DNA of 21,289 nt. Source: a virus. The notes under the pieces are model-generated. The model saw nothing but the letters and a program-made list of their open reading frames with translations. It was not told where the DNA came from and did not search any database. Shown piece after piece: positions 1-7,008 of the stretch (the first letter of the stretch is position 1; each line of letters starts with the position of its first letter). Where the stretch lies: positions 1-21,289 of IMG/VR virus record IMGVR_UViG_3300013136_000052; one strand, written 5' to 3'. A program made the position numbers and the translations under genes.

Positions 1-2
1 AG

Positions 3-755
3 GCCTATTCCGTTCTCAGCGATAAATCTAAACGCGTCGAATACGATTTTCGACTGGACAATCCGGCTCCACCGAATCCAGTGAACGACCCGTATGCCAA
101 GTACAGGACCGTCGTTTTCTCGATGATGGATCTGGAACACCTGAACATTCACATCGACCGTCACTTCAAAATATCGGAACTAATGAACGGTATCGAGGAC
201 ACGGTCTCGTACCAGATCTCGAAGTCCAGCCTTTCAGAATCCAAAATCGAAAAGAAAACTGTCAAGTACACGGTGAACATGTCAACCTCTGAGTATCCTT
301 TTGCCCTGATCGGTGGAAAGATTGGCATCATCGTGAGAATGAAGTACGGCGGATCCAGCCAGGAAATCGATGGGTTCGACGATGTTTTTCACAGAAGGCA
401 CCACGGAGAAGCAACAGGGGACCTTTTCATTAGGATAATCATTGACATGGAGGGTCTAGAGATAACTGACTCTTCCGACCTCGTGCAGACCATTGAACTT
501 TCGTTGAAGGACATTCTGTTCGTTGACGAACTTTTTTTGGAGAATCCGTTCGGCAAAAAGTACAAGATAAATTCCGTAAATGCACCTACTCTTTCCAACA
601 TACAGGTGAGAATCCCAGAACAGGGATTAGCCTCGGCATTCGGTAAACGTGGATCGTACATATTCAACGTTTCCGTCAAAAAGCCGGACCTTTCAAAAAT
701 TAGTGACACTCAGCTAACAACTCTTAAAGAATTACTTAGAGACCTTGATAAATAA
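3..755 (+). CDS. Unrecognised protein, 5'-truncated by the window edge
   Basis: The frame is open from the first bases of the window to the TAA at 753-755, so the gene almost certainly starts upstream. The GTG at 81 is only an internal possibility. At least 250 residues are visible. I do not recognise the family. The protein looks soluble, with alternating beta-rich and polar stretches, no transmembrane segment and a short charged helix at the C-terminus. Its place directly before the prohead protease and capsid gene suggests a virion structural or assembly role, since T4 has the portal and small core genes in this region. The sequence does not resemble a portal protein. Function is not assigned. 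Confidence 0.75.
   Translation, partial: AYSVLSDKSKRVEYDFRLDNPAPPNPVNDPYAKYRTVVFSMMDLEHLNIHIDRHFKISELMNGIEDTVSYQISKSSLSESKIEKKTVKYTVNMSTSEYPFALIGGKIGIIVRMKYGGSSQEIDGFDDVFHRRHHGEATGDLFIRIIIDMEGLEITDSSDLVQTIELSLKDILFVDELFLENPFGKKYKINSVNAPTLSNIQVRIPEQGLASAFGKRGSYIFNVSVKKPDLSKISDTQLTTLKELLRDLDK
747..754 (+). promoter_or_regulatory. Candidate late promoter box GATAAATA
   Basis: GATAAATA is a one-base variant of the T4 late -10 box TATAAATA. It overlaps the last codons and stop of the first gene, about 65 bases before the prohead protease gene. The codons for Asp-Lys-stop can give GATAAATA by chance, so this one is weaker than the perfect box at 793. Confidence 0.35.
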
Positions 756-792
756 CGATAGCGGGTACCCCTTGTTTTAATGGTGGGCCCGT

Positions 793-800
793 TATAAATA
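793..800 (+). promoter_or_regulatory. Late promoter box TATAAATA before the protease gene
   Basis: This is a perfect match to the T4 late promoter box, which in T4 is read by the phage sigma factor gp55 with the sliding clamp. It lies in the 64-base gap before the protease-scaffold gene. Transcription would start about ten bases downstream, leaving a very short leader before the TTG start at 820. Confidence 0.65.
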
Positions 801-819
801 TCAAAAAAGTCTCACGGAG

Positions 820-2805
820 TTGATTAGTACTACCGCAGTAAATCTACAAACGTCAACCTTACTACCTAAGGACGTTGTCTTTATTTTAGAAAGATCGAAC
901 ACGCCGTTGAGTGTCACTAAGACAGAAACTGGTGACATCATCATGGAAGGAACGTGCGCGGTCTTTGATCAGAAAAACGACAATAACCGCGTTTACGAGG
1001 AAGCGGAATACCTTCCGCATCTTACTTACTTGGTCGAAAAGATCAAGAAAGGACAGCTATTTGGGGAACTCGATCATCCACAGAGTTTCGACGTTTCGCT
1101 AAAGAACGTATCTCACGTTATTCTCGCACTGGACTACGATAAAACGACCAACAGCGTAAAGATCAAAGTAAAACTTCTCGACACGCCTAGCGGAAGAATC
1201 GCAAAAACCTTAGTTCTAGCAGGTTGCGTTATCTCGATTTCATCGAGAGCTGCCGGTCAAGTTCTTGACAACGGCAAGGTCAAACTCCATAAAATATTTA
1301 CGTACGATCTCGTGGCCGAGCCCGGGTTCGCGCAAGCCGCCCTATCTCAGGTAGCGGAAAACCTACAGGGTAATTACACTATGCTCTTTGAATCCCTAGA
1401 TCTTCTTAAAGCTCATTCCATTACTAATGAGTTAACAGATGTTTCTGAAAGCTTTAACTTCGAGGATTCTGTGAGAATTTACAAAATAAATAATCCTGAA
1501 ACCAAGACTCCACAAAATAACGAAAAGCAAATGGCTAATGACTTAGTAACAAGAGAAGAAATGAACCAGTATTCAAAAGTCGTTAAGAAGCAGATCGAAG
1601 CCCTTCGTGAAAGCATCAATAACAACAACGCTGGTTTGCTAGCTCTTAGCGAAAAAACTGATGACCTTCCGGTTACCGAGAAATTGGTCAAGTTCACTAA
1701 TTACCTGGCTGGCGAAATGGAAAAGATCGTTGAGTTCACCAACTACTTGTCGACCATGTTGAACAAGGGAATTGGTTACACCGAACACGTAGCAGAAAAA
1801 GTAAATAACGTGATCGACTACAGCGATTACCTGGCAGGAATGACCGAAAAGAATATTCACTTCTCGAATTACCTGGGAGAAAAGCTCAACCAGAATATCA
1901 ATTACGCTGAATACGTCGGCGGAATGACAGAGAAGAGCATCAAGTTCGGTAACTATCTAGCTGAACAGTTGGATAAGGGAATTCAGTACACCGAGTACGT
2001 TGCTGAACAAGCTTCTAAGGGCCTGAATTACTCGAACTACCTGGCAAAGAGCTTGAACGAAGCAATCAAGTACGCCGAGTACCTCGGCGGAAACATCCAG
2101 AAGGGCATAGCTTACACGGAATACGTTGCTGAAACAATGAATCAGAAGGTTGGTCCTAATGCTAAGTTGACAACGCGCAGGTTACTTTCCGACGTTGCTC
2201 AGCTGAACGAAAGCAAAGTTAACGTTACGGACGCTTCTCCAGTAGAAGACCTCGTTTCGGCAGTTAATGGAATCCTTGCATCGATCAAATCGAATTCAGC
2301 AAACGCTGTTCTCGAGAGCAAGTACCCGTTCCTGAAGCTTTTGACGACCGAAAACAAACAGAAGTTCTACGCTCTCGAACCGGACATCAAGACCGCAATC
2401 GTTGAAACACTACGTGGAGCAGTGTTCTTCAATGAAGCGGAAGTTATCAACATCATGGAAGCAGTAATGAATAAGAAGGCTGAGAATACTCCTACTTACA
2501 TTCGCTTCATGCCGGAAAGGTACAAAGCAATCTACGAAAAGATGAACGATGTCGAGCTCAATTGGCTGGCCGCTCAAGCTTCTACCGTCGTGATCAACAC
2601 TCCTTATCAAGCTAAAGCTTTTTGGGATTCACGCGATTGGAGAGGAATCAATGAAAGAATTGCACAAAGTGCAAATATAAATAACTCAGCTATCAACGAA
2701 AACCAAGGTAAAGAGGGTTACGTATCGATAGATCAAGTAAATCAAGTACAGCGTGGTTATTCCAACGCGTACATTGAAGCTCTCAAGCGCAGAGCACAAT
2801 CATAA
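820..2805 (+). CDS. 21: Prohead protease fused to scaffold-like domain (T4 gp21-like plus core protein)
   Basis: The N-terminal ~190 residues resemble the T4 gp21 family of prohead serine proteases, which cut scaffold, internal proteins and capsid N-termini during head maturation. Visible candidate catalytic residues are His86 (in GELDHP), Ser141/Ser142 (in ISISSRAAG) and Asp163 (in YDLVAEP), in the family's order. A charged linker (about 190-288) leads to eleven tandem 14-residue repeats (289-442), probably helical or coiled-coil. A helical C-terminal domain (443-661) contains an AFWDSRDW motif. At 661 residues it is about three times the size of T4 gp21 (about 212), because the scaffold, separate gp22 in T4, appears to be in the same frame. 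The start is TTG at 820. The frame is open only from 781, and no ATG occurs before residue 43. An in-frame ATG at 1531 could make a scaffold-only product. Confidence 0.85.
   Translation: MISTTAVNLQTSTLLPKDVVFILERSNTPLSVTKTETGDIIMEGTCAVFDQKNDNNRVYEEAEYLPHLTYLVEKIKKGQLFGELDHPQSFDVSLKNVSHVILALDYDKTTNSVKIKVKLLDTPSGRIAKTLVLAGCVISISSRAAGQVLDNGKVKLHKIFTYDLVAEPGFAQAALSQVAENLQGNYTMLFESLDLLKAHSITNELTDVSESFNFEDSVRIYKINNPETKTPQNNEKQMANDLVTREEMNQYSKVVKKQIEALRESINNNNAGLLALSEKTDDLPVTEKLVKFTNYLAGEMEKIVEFTNYLSTMLNKGIGYTEHVAEKVNNVIDYSDYLAGMTEKNIHFSNYLGEKLNQNINYAEYVGGMTEKSIKFGNYLAEQLDKGIQYTEYVAEQASKGLNYSNYLAKSLNEAIKYAEYLGGNIQKGIAYTEYVAETMNQKVGPNAKLTTRRLLSDVAQLNESKVNVTDASPVEDLVSAVNGILASIKSNSANAVLESKYPFLKLLTTENKQKFYALEPDIKTAIVETLRGAVFFNEAEVINIMEAVMNKKAENTPTYIRFMPERYKAIYEKMNDVELNWLAAQASTVVINTPYQAKAFWDSRDWRGINERIAQSANINNSAINENQGKEGYVSIDQVNQVQRGYSNAYIEALKRRAQS
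1485..1492 (+). promoter_or_regulatory. Weak late-promoter-like box AATAAATA inside the protease-scaffold gene
   Basis: AATAAATA lies 39 bases before the in-frame ATG at 1531. It differs from TATAAATA at the first base and falls in A-rich coding sequence (Lys-Ile-Asn-Asn codons), so chance is a real explanation. It is listed because it could serve a scaffold-only transcript. Confidence 0.15.
1684..2145 (+). repeat. Eleven in-frame 42-bp units coding 14-residue repeats
   Basis: The protease-scaffold protein has eleven back-to-back 14-residue units at residues 289-442, with no insertions. The pattern is roughly G-I-x-Y-x-E/N-Y-L/V-A-x-x-x-N-K. Examples are IVEFTNYLSTMLNK, GIQYTEYVAEQASK and AIKYAEYLGGNIQK. 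Fourteen residues equal two heptads, and the aromatic and aliphatic spacing fits an amphipathic helix or coiled coil. Units alternate between 'NYL' and 'EYV/EYL' types, which suggests an older 28-residue double unit. The DNA has diverged, so the repeat is kept by selection on the protein. Confidence 0.9.
2676..2683 (+). promoter_or_regulatory. Late promoter box TATAAATA before the capsid gene
   Basis: This is a perfect TATAAATA inside the 3' end of the protease-scaffold gene, 140 bases before the major capsid ATG. T4 also drives its capsid gene from a late promoter inside the preceding scaffold gene. It would give the capsid gene its own strong transcript, ending at the terminator at 4551. 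Confidence 0.55.
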
Positions 2806-2822
2806 AAAAGCCCCAAAAATAA

Positions 2823-4520
2823 ATGGCAACAACAAGAATTTTTAAGAGGCTGAACGATCAGTCTATCAAGGATACTTGGGTACCGGTTTTGGAGAGTTAT
2901 GGTGCAGACGCAGCAGTTATGAAGAGTCGCCCTTGGTTAGTTGACATAGCTCACTACCATGCAATCTTCGACAACGCTGGTGCCCCAGTTAACGAAGCAG
3001 CAGGCGTCGCTCCTGGTTTATTCCTTCAGCTGCCTGGTTCCGTCGGTGCAATGGGTAGCATTCATGCTCCTACCAACGCGATGACACCGTTCATCGGCGG
3101 TGCAAAACAGAGTTACTCGAACTCAGGTTCCGGTGACAAGTTCCCAAGCTTACTTCCTGTAGCAATCCAGGTAGCAGCTAAAACGATCGGTTTCGATCTA
3201 GTGGGTGTCGTTCCTATGGACGCTCCAGTAGGATTCCTTCCTTATCTGGATTACGTGTACCAGGGCGGTAACATCGACCAGCAGTACGAACCGTTTGTAA
3301 TCAAAATCGAAGGTATTGTTGGAGCAACTGTCCTGACCGCAGGCGGTACGTTCTCACAGTTAATCTCCGGAGATAATGCAACGATTTTCGACGGTCATGG
3401 TAACCTTACCATTCAGTTCGTCGGCTTCTCAAGGGTAGACGGTGTAGCTATGTGGAAAGTAGTTTCCGATTACAGCGACGGTGCGCAGAAGATCACCGAC
3501 TTCGTCAATACCGGCAAGGTTATCACAACGATCACTATCGGCGGCGCAGTTGACGTAAAAACCTACACGTTGCTAGCAACGAACACTCCTGGTCTCGCAT
3601 CGGCTCTGGAAAACCACATTTCCGGTTTCACCTCTACCAGCGACGACAACTACGCTACTGAAGCATGGAACGGTCCTTTCCTTGGTGCTAACGGCACGCA
3701 GATGGAAGGAATGAAGAGGGAAATTGCTGAAGTAAGCAAGTTCCGCCAGATGGGTCTCAAAATGTTCACCAAGTTCATCGAAGCTAAGGGTGATCAGGTA
3801 GCTATCTCAGCAACCGTTGAGCAGATCCAGGACCTTAACCGCGTATGGAACTTCGACGTTATTTCCATGTTGGAAAACGTTGCAGTTAACGAAGTTGCTC
3901 AGTCAATCAACAAGAAACTGGTTGACCGTTGCTTCGTCCTCGGTGCTGCTCATACGGCAAACATCAACACCATTGAAGGTGCTGGTATCACAACTCTCGA
4001 CCTAACAGTAGGTTCCGGATTCGAAAACATCTCAACGCTACAGCGTAGGGTTGTTACGAAGATCCTCGAAATGGCTAACCTTATTTACCACAGGGGTCGT
4101 TTTGGCGCCGCTACTCACATCGTAACCAACGGTCGTGTTGCTTCAGCTCTTGCTGACGTAGCAGGTTACACATTCGCTCCATTCAACAACGATCTTCCTT
4201 CGGGACCTGGTCAATTGTACCCAGCTGGTAAAGTTCACGGACTTACCGTGTACGTTGATCCTAACCTGAAATTCGGTGACAACCGTATCCACATCGCTCG
4301 TAAGGGCGCTGACGAAGAACCTGGTATCAAGTTCCTCCCATACATCATGGCAGAATCTCTCCAGACAATCGCAGAAGGTACCTTCTCACCAAAGATCGGT
4401 CTGAAATCAAGGTACGCTATCGCAGAAGCAGGATGGCATCCTGAAACCCAGTACATCACCCTTACCGTTAACGGTCTTGGCGTACTTACCGGTTCGGTTG
4501 CTCCTTCAACTGGATACTAA
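2823..4520 (+). CDS. 23: Major capsid protein (T4 gp23-like)
   Basis: A 565-residue protein (T4 gp23 is 521) that forms the head shell hexamers. The N-terminal TWVPVLESYG matches T4 gp23 KWKPLLEGEG. The block around residues 280-370 (WNGPF, then EVSKFRQMGLKMFTKFIEAK, then QDLNRVWNFD, then EVAQSINKKLVDR) matches the conserved gp23 core. T4 gp23 is cut by the prohead protease after Glu65. The corresponding site here is probably Glu58-Ala59 (PVNE followed by AAG), leaving a mature protein of about 507 residues. The ATG at 2823 follows an A-rich leader (caaaaataa) with no Shine-Dalgarno. The gene lies 17 bases after the protease-scaffold stop and is followed at once by a strong terminator, consistent with high, separately controlled expression. 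Confidence 0.93.
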   Translation: MATTRIFKRLNDQSIKDTWVPVLESYGADAAVMKSRPWLVDIAHYHAIFDNAGAPVNEAAGVAPGLFLQLPGSVGAMGSIHAPTNAMTPFIGGAKQSYSNSGSGDKFPSLLPVAIQVAAKTIGFDLVGVVPMDAPVGFLPYLDYVYQGGNIDQQYEPFVIKIEGIVGATVLTAGGTFSQLISGDNATIFDGHGNLTIQFVGFSRVDGVAMWKVVSDYSDGAQKITDFVNTGKVITTITIGGAVDVKTYTLLATNTPGLASALENHISGFTSTSDDNYATEAWNGPFLGANGTQMEGMKREIAEVSKFRQMGLKMFTKFIEAKGDQVAISATVEQIQDLNRVWNFDVISMLENVAVNEVAQSINKKLVDRCFVLGAAHTANINTIEGAGITTLDLTVGSGFENISTLQRRVVTKILEMANLIYHRGRFGAATHIVTNGRVASALADVAGYTFAPFNNDLPSGPGQLYPAGKVHGLTVYVDPNLKFGDNRIHIARKGADEEPGIKFLPYIMAESLQTIAEGTFSPKIGLKSRYAIAEAGWHPETQYITLTVNGLGVLTGSVAPSTGY

Positions 4521-4550
4521 GAACAGTCCTCATATCTTAATTGATATACG

Positions 4551-4584
4551 AAAAAGGGATCCAATGGGTCCCTTTTTTCTTTTT
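4551..4584 (+). terminator. Rho-independent terminator after the capsid gene
   Basis: A near-perfect 12-bp stem (AAAAAGGGATCC paired with GGGTCCCTTTTT, one G-T pair) has a three-base AAT loop. It is followed by a T-rich tract that runs to about 4584. It begins 30 bases after the capsid stop and separates the capsid transcript from the following genes, which have their own late promoter box at 4599. Confidence 0.88.
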
Positions 4585-4598
4585 AGCACGATCGCATT

Positions 4599-4606
4599 GA
4601 TAAATA
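4599..4606 (+). promoter_or_regulatory. Late promoter box GATAAATA before the basic repeat protein
   Basis: GATAAATA lies directly after the capsid terminator and 38 bases before the ATG at 4644, in non-coding sequence. That placement makes a functional role more likely than for the copies inside genes. It would restart late transcription of the following genes. Confidence 0.6.
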
Positions 4607-4643
4607 ACCTAGCGAGTCAATCACATAAAATAATGAAATCGAC

Positions 4644-5060
4644 ATGTCAAAGTCAGTTTTAAGTTATGAGGAATATCTTTTGGAAAAAAAGATGAACCAA
4701 GAACTTTCAAAGGGAGCGCCGGCAAAAGGTAAACAAATAACGAAGCAGGTAAAGCCTGAAACTTCGACCCTTCCTGCAGGTAAAGGAAAAGCAACCACCA
4801 AAACCGTAAAACCCGAAATGGCTGACATGCCTAAGGGTAAGGGTAGCGTTCCTTCGAAAAGCGTGAAGACCGGTACCACTGCTCTTCCTACGAAAAAGGG
4901 AACAGCCCCAAAGAAAATGGTTGCAACCGAAGCTAACACCAGCTTAGTAATCAAGGGCAAGCCTATCACGAAAGAAGTGAAGCCGGAAATGGCTAACCTG
5001 CCAATCGGAAAGGTAGTTCCAAACCCACAGGTAAAGAAGGTATCCCCTTACAAAAAATAA
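4644..5060 (+). CDS. Lysine-rich repeat protein with capsid-targeting-like N-terminus
   Basis: A 138-residue, strongly basic protein. Residues 8-14 (YEEYLLE) fit the pattern of the T4 internal-protein capsid-targeting sequence (YQEFIAE), which directs a protein into the prohead and is then cut after the Glu. After a short linker come five tandem 19-residue repeats (28-122) plus a partial sixth, of the type KGKxITKxVKPExAxLPxG. No known enzyme family is seen. The composition suggests an extended, nucleic-acid-binding tail. I infer a packaged internal head protein that binds phage DNA, analogous to T4 internal proteins in location but not in sequence. The gene lies between the capsid gene and the tube gene. 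The start is the ATG at 4644; the earlier ATG at 4633 is out of frame and closes quickly. Confidence 0.85.
   Translation: MSKSVLSYEEYLLEKKMNQELSKGAPAKGKQITKQVKPETSTLPAGKGKATTKTVKPEMADMPKGKGSVPSKSVKTGTTALPTKKGTAPKKMVATEANTSLVIKGKPITKEVKPEMANLPIGKVVPNPQVKKVSPYKK
4725..5009 (+). repeat. Five in-frame 57-bp units coding 19-residue basic repeats
   Basis: Residues 28-122 of the basic protein split exactly into five 19-residue units. Units 1, 2 and 5 are the most alike (KGKQITKQVKPETSTLPAG, KGKATTKTVKPEMADMPKG, KGKPITKEVKPEMANLPIG). Units 3 and 4 are diverged but keep the length and the Lys-Gly start. The spacing has no indels, which suggests growth by unit duplication. Confidence 0.85.
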
Positions 5061-5071
5061 CGATCTCAACG

Positions 5072-5404
5072 ATGACCAAGCCGTCAAATAAAGTGCACCT
5101 AACCTTTGAGTCCTTTTCGACTGCCATGGTTCCAGTAGAGCCGGTTAGGGAAGAAAACTCCCTGAAAGACCTCGTTGGAAAGGCTGACGATGAAGAACTC
5201 GATCTCGACGATGCTAGGACGATAGGTAAGAAGATTTCCAAGATGCACGGTGACGATAGAAAGAAGTACATCGGAATCGTTAACTTCATGGGAGCTTCCT
5301 GTCGAATCTACAATGAGATTTGGGCCAATTACAAACCAGTCGATCCTAAGAAAAAGAAATCCAATAAGGGTAAAGAGTTCAAGGGTGACAAAGAAATCGG
5401 ATAA
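5072..5404 (+). CDS. Unrecognised 110-residue charged protein
   Basis: A small soluble protein with an acidic middle (DDEELDLDDAR, about 39-49) and a very lysine-rich C-terminus (PKKKKSNKGKEFKG). Its N-terminus contains LTFESFSTA. This faintly resembles a capsid-targeting motif but lacks the cleavage Glu, so I do not claim it. It lies 11 bases after the basic repeat protein and 3 bases before the next gene, all apparently on one late transcript. A head or neck role is inferred from position only. The ATG at 5072 has no Shine-Dalgarno. Confidence 0.75.
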   Translation: MTKPSNKVHLTFESFSTAMVPVEPVREENSLKDLVGKADDEELDLDDARTIGKKISKMHGDDRKKYIGIVNFMGASCRIYNEIWANYKPVDPKKKKSNKGKEFKGDKEIG

Positions 5405-5407
5405 TAA

Positions 5408-6325
5408 ATGATAGGGAACGGAGTAATCGCCGAATCTATTGCTAGTTTCAAGGTGACTTGGAAAAGTACTGGAGTTGGACAACAGCCTACATGGGATCAG
5501 ACCGATCAGGAAATAACGATTCACGAAACGTCCGTTTATCCAGATCTTTACTACACCAAAGCTCAGGGTCTAGCAACCTATTACAAGTACACGTCAATCG
5601 ACACGCTAGTACAATTGCTAAAGCGAATAAATGCAGTCATTGATGCAAAGCTAGGAAACGTTTCCGAAGCCATGGAATTGGGTCCTGGTTCGAATTCTGC
5701 CCTGCAAACGACTGGACCAACTTCGATCCAGAAGGTGGAAGCTCCAGTATCGAACGTTCCGACCGTTCCACAAAAACCAGTAAATCCATCAGCTGAGCCT
5801 AAATCGAATACGAGCGCTCCTGGTTCACCCGATAAGAAGGATGATGTAACTAGTGAACCTAGCAAAACGAATGAACCAGCTAAAACTGGGGGATCCGAGA
5901 CGTATAGGGTAGTAATACATGGAGACAAGATTCGCATGATCGATGGCCAGGTGTCCAGCGCTAACATACGAATTCGGCACAAGGTGTCCGAGAACTTGGT
6001 TAGAAAGCTAGGAGACGAGACAATGGACAATTCGAAACAGATCTGGCTTGAAGTTAAAACTGGAGCCATGTCTTCCACTAGAATGGAACTCGACGAATTC
6101 ACCACACCTGAAGGAATCAACCTGTTAGTACAAGTTCTTCCAACTATCGATTTGACTTTCACAGTCGGAGAAAAGCACGTTACGCCTAACTCCGAGGAAG
6201 AAATAGAGTACATGGACAAGCTAAAATTCATGAAGGGAATCAGAATGAGCAGGGAGGAAGAACGATTCACGCGCGTAAAGCAAGAGATAAATAAGGACAG
6301 GAAACGCGTGAATAAGAAAGAGTAA
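5408..6325 (+). CDS. Unrecognised structural-region protein with proline-rich linker
   Basis: A 305-residue protein of unknown family with three visible parts. The N-terminal domain (about 1-95) is rich in aromatic residues. A disordered Pro/Ser/Thr/Lys linker runs from about 96 to 165. A C-terminal domain (about 166-305) opens with a beta-rich stretch (YRVVIHGDKIRMIDG) and ends in a strongly charged helix (SREEERFTRVKQEINKDRKR). The start ATG follows the previous stop as 'taataaATG'. It lies between head genes and the tail tube, so a tail, neck or completion role is plausible, but no T4 counterpart can be named from the sequence. Confidence 0.78.
   Translation: MIGNGVIAESIASFKVTWKSTGVGQQPTWDQTDQEITIHETSVYPDLYYTKAQGLATYYKYTSIDTLVQLLKRINAVIDAKLGNVSEAMELGPGSNSALQTTGPTSIQKVEAPVSNVPTVPQKPVNPSAEPKSNTSAPGSPDKKDDVTSEPSKTNEPAKTGGSETYRVVIHGDKIRMIDGQVSSANIRIRHKVSENLVRKLGDETMDNSKQIWLEVKTGAMSSTRMELDEFTTPEGINLLVQVLPTIDLTFTVGEKHVTPNSEEEIEYMDKLKFMKGIRMSREEERFTRVKQEINKDRKRVNKKE
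6286..6293 (+). promoter_or_regulatory. Candidate late promoter box GATAAATA inside the previous gene
   Basis: GATAAATA lies in the last codons of the preceding gene, 94 bases before the tail tube ATG. The coding context (Glu-Ile-Asn-Lys) makes chance possible. A second, closer ATAAATA follows at 6361. Confidence 0.3.
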
Positions 6326-6358
6326 TAACTTTCATCCTCGTGGAATCCATTAAGACAC

Positions 6359-6367
6359 GAATAAATA
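6359..6367 (+). promoter_or_regulatory. Late promoter-like box GAATAAATA before the tail tube gene
   Basis: GAATAAATA lies in the gap before the tube gene, 20 bases ahead of the ATG at 6388. That is the same spacing as the perfect box at 793 to its TTG start. It differs from TATAAATA at the first base only. It supports the ATG at 6388, not the upstream start at 6340, which would put the promoter inside the coding region. Confidence 0.45.
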
Positions 6368-6387
6368 AACAAAAAACACAACATAAG

Positions 6388-6990
6388 ATGGCTGGTCTAC
6401 CACATTTCAAAAATCATACAGCTGGTCCTGGAAGATACGAACCGTTATACCTTAACCAGTTCGAAGTAATAATTACCCCTCCACCGGCAGTTTCGACGAA
6501 GATTGGGTTCAACAACAACCTCAGCTTAGAGCATGTTAACAAGGTTGGTCCGTTGCCTGAACTTTCCGGTAATGCTGGAGGTCCGCTACAGGTTCAGAGG
6601 TACAAGTTCGCAGAAAGAGCATACTCTGCGGCTAAGCCTGCAACCACGCTATCGAAGTTCACCATCGAATTCTCGTTGAACTTGAACGACGATAACGACA
6701 ACTACATTTACAATGCATTCAGAGCATGGGCTAACCTGATCTACGATCCGATGACCGGTGCTCAGGGTCTAAAGCGTGATTACGCAGGTTCCAGTGCAAA
6801 CCCAGCAATCGTTCAGATAACGATGTTCAACAAAGGAGGTCTGATTTACAGGGAATTCGTTTTCTCTCCAGTATTTCTCGATACTGCTAAGTTCAACGAA
6901 CTTCAGCTCGATTACTCGCAGGATCAGATCGCTACTTTGGCCGTTCCATTCGTTGCTGACCGTTACGTTGAAACGAGAGTTGGTCAGTAA
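6388..6990 (+). CDS. 19: Tail tube protein (T4 gp19-like)
   Basis: A 200-residue protein that would form the inner tail tube through which DNA passes. The N-terminal part has the tube-family start (YLNQFEVIITPP, about 21-32, compare T4 NLFQVEISY). The C-terminal ELQLDYSQDQIATLAVPFVA (171-190) matches T4 gp19 ELQLDWDSNNEIQTFEVTLA. T4 gp19 is 163 residues; the extra length is mostly in the middle, around the loop at about 40-70 and at 118-142. I chose ATG 6388 over 6340 because a late promoter box lies between them and the leader before 6388 is A-rich. In T4 this gene follows the sheath gene. Here the sheath is about 13 kb away, beyond the replication block. Confidence 0.85.
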   Translation: MAGLPHFKNHTAGPGRYEPLYLNQFEVIITPPPAVSTKIGFNNNLSLEHVNKVGPLPELSGNAGGPLQVQRYKFAERAYSAAKPATTLSKFTIEFSLNLNDDNDNYIYNAFRAWANLIYDPMTGAQGLKRDYAGSSANPAIVQITMFNKGGLIYREFVFSPVFLDTAKFNELQLDYSQDQIATLAVPFVADRYVETRVGQ

Positions 6991-7008
6991 AAAATTAAGA
7001 TCTAAGAA

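Noticed and set aside
756-792. GC-rich partial hairpin (cgggtacccc ... ggtgggcccg) after the first gene
   Set aside because: The stem has several mismatches and no T-run, so it is not a convincing terminator. GGGTACCC and GGGCCC are merely short palindromes.
5099-5524. Open frame of 141 codons on the - strand
   Set aside because: It lies opposite two tightly packed + strand genes, its translation resembles no family, and it does not match the operon direction.
5581-6384. Long open frame on the - strand opposite the 5408-6325 gene and the tube leader
   Set aside because: It is antisense to a plausible gene, runs across the gap and late promoter-like box, and its Ser/Cys/Phe-rich translation looks like a shadow of the sense codons.
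6340-6387. Upstream start that would extend the tail tube by 16 residues
   Set aside because: The extension is basic and unlike tube N-termini, and it would contain the late promoter-like box. ATG 6388 is better.
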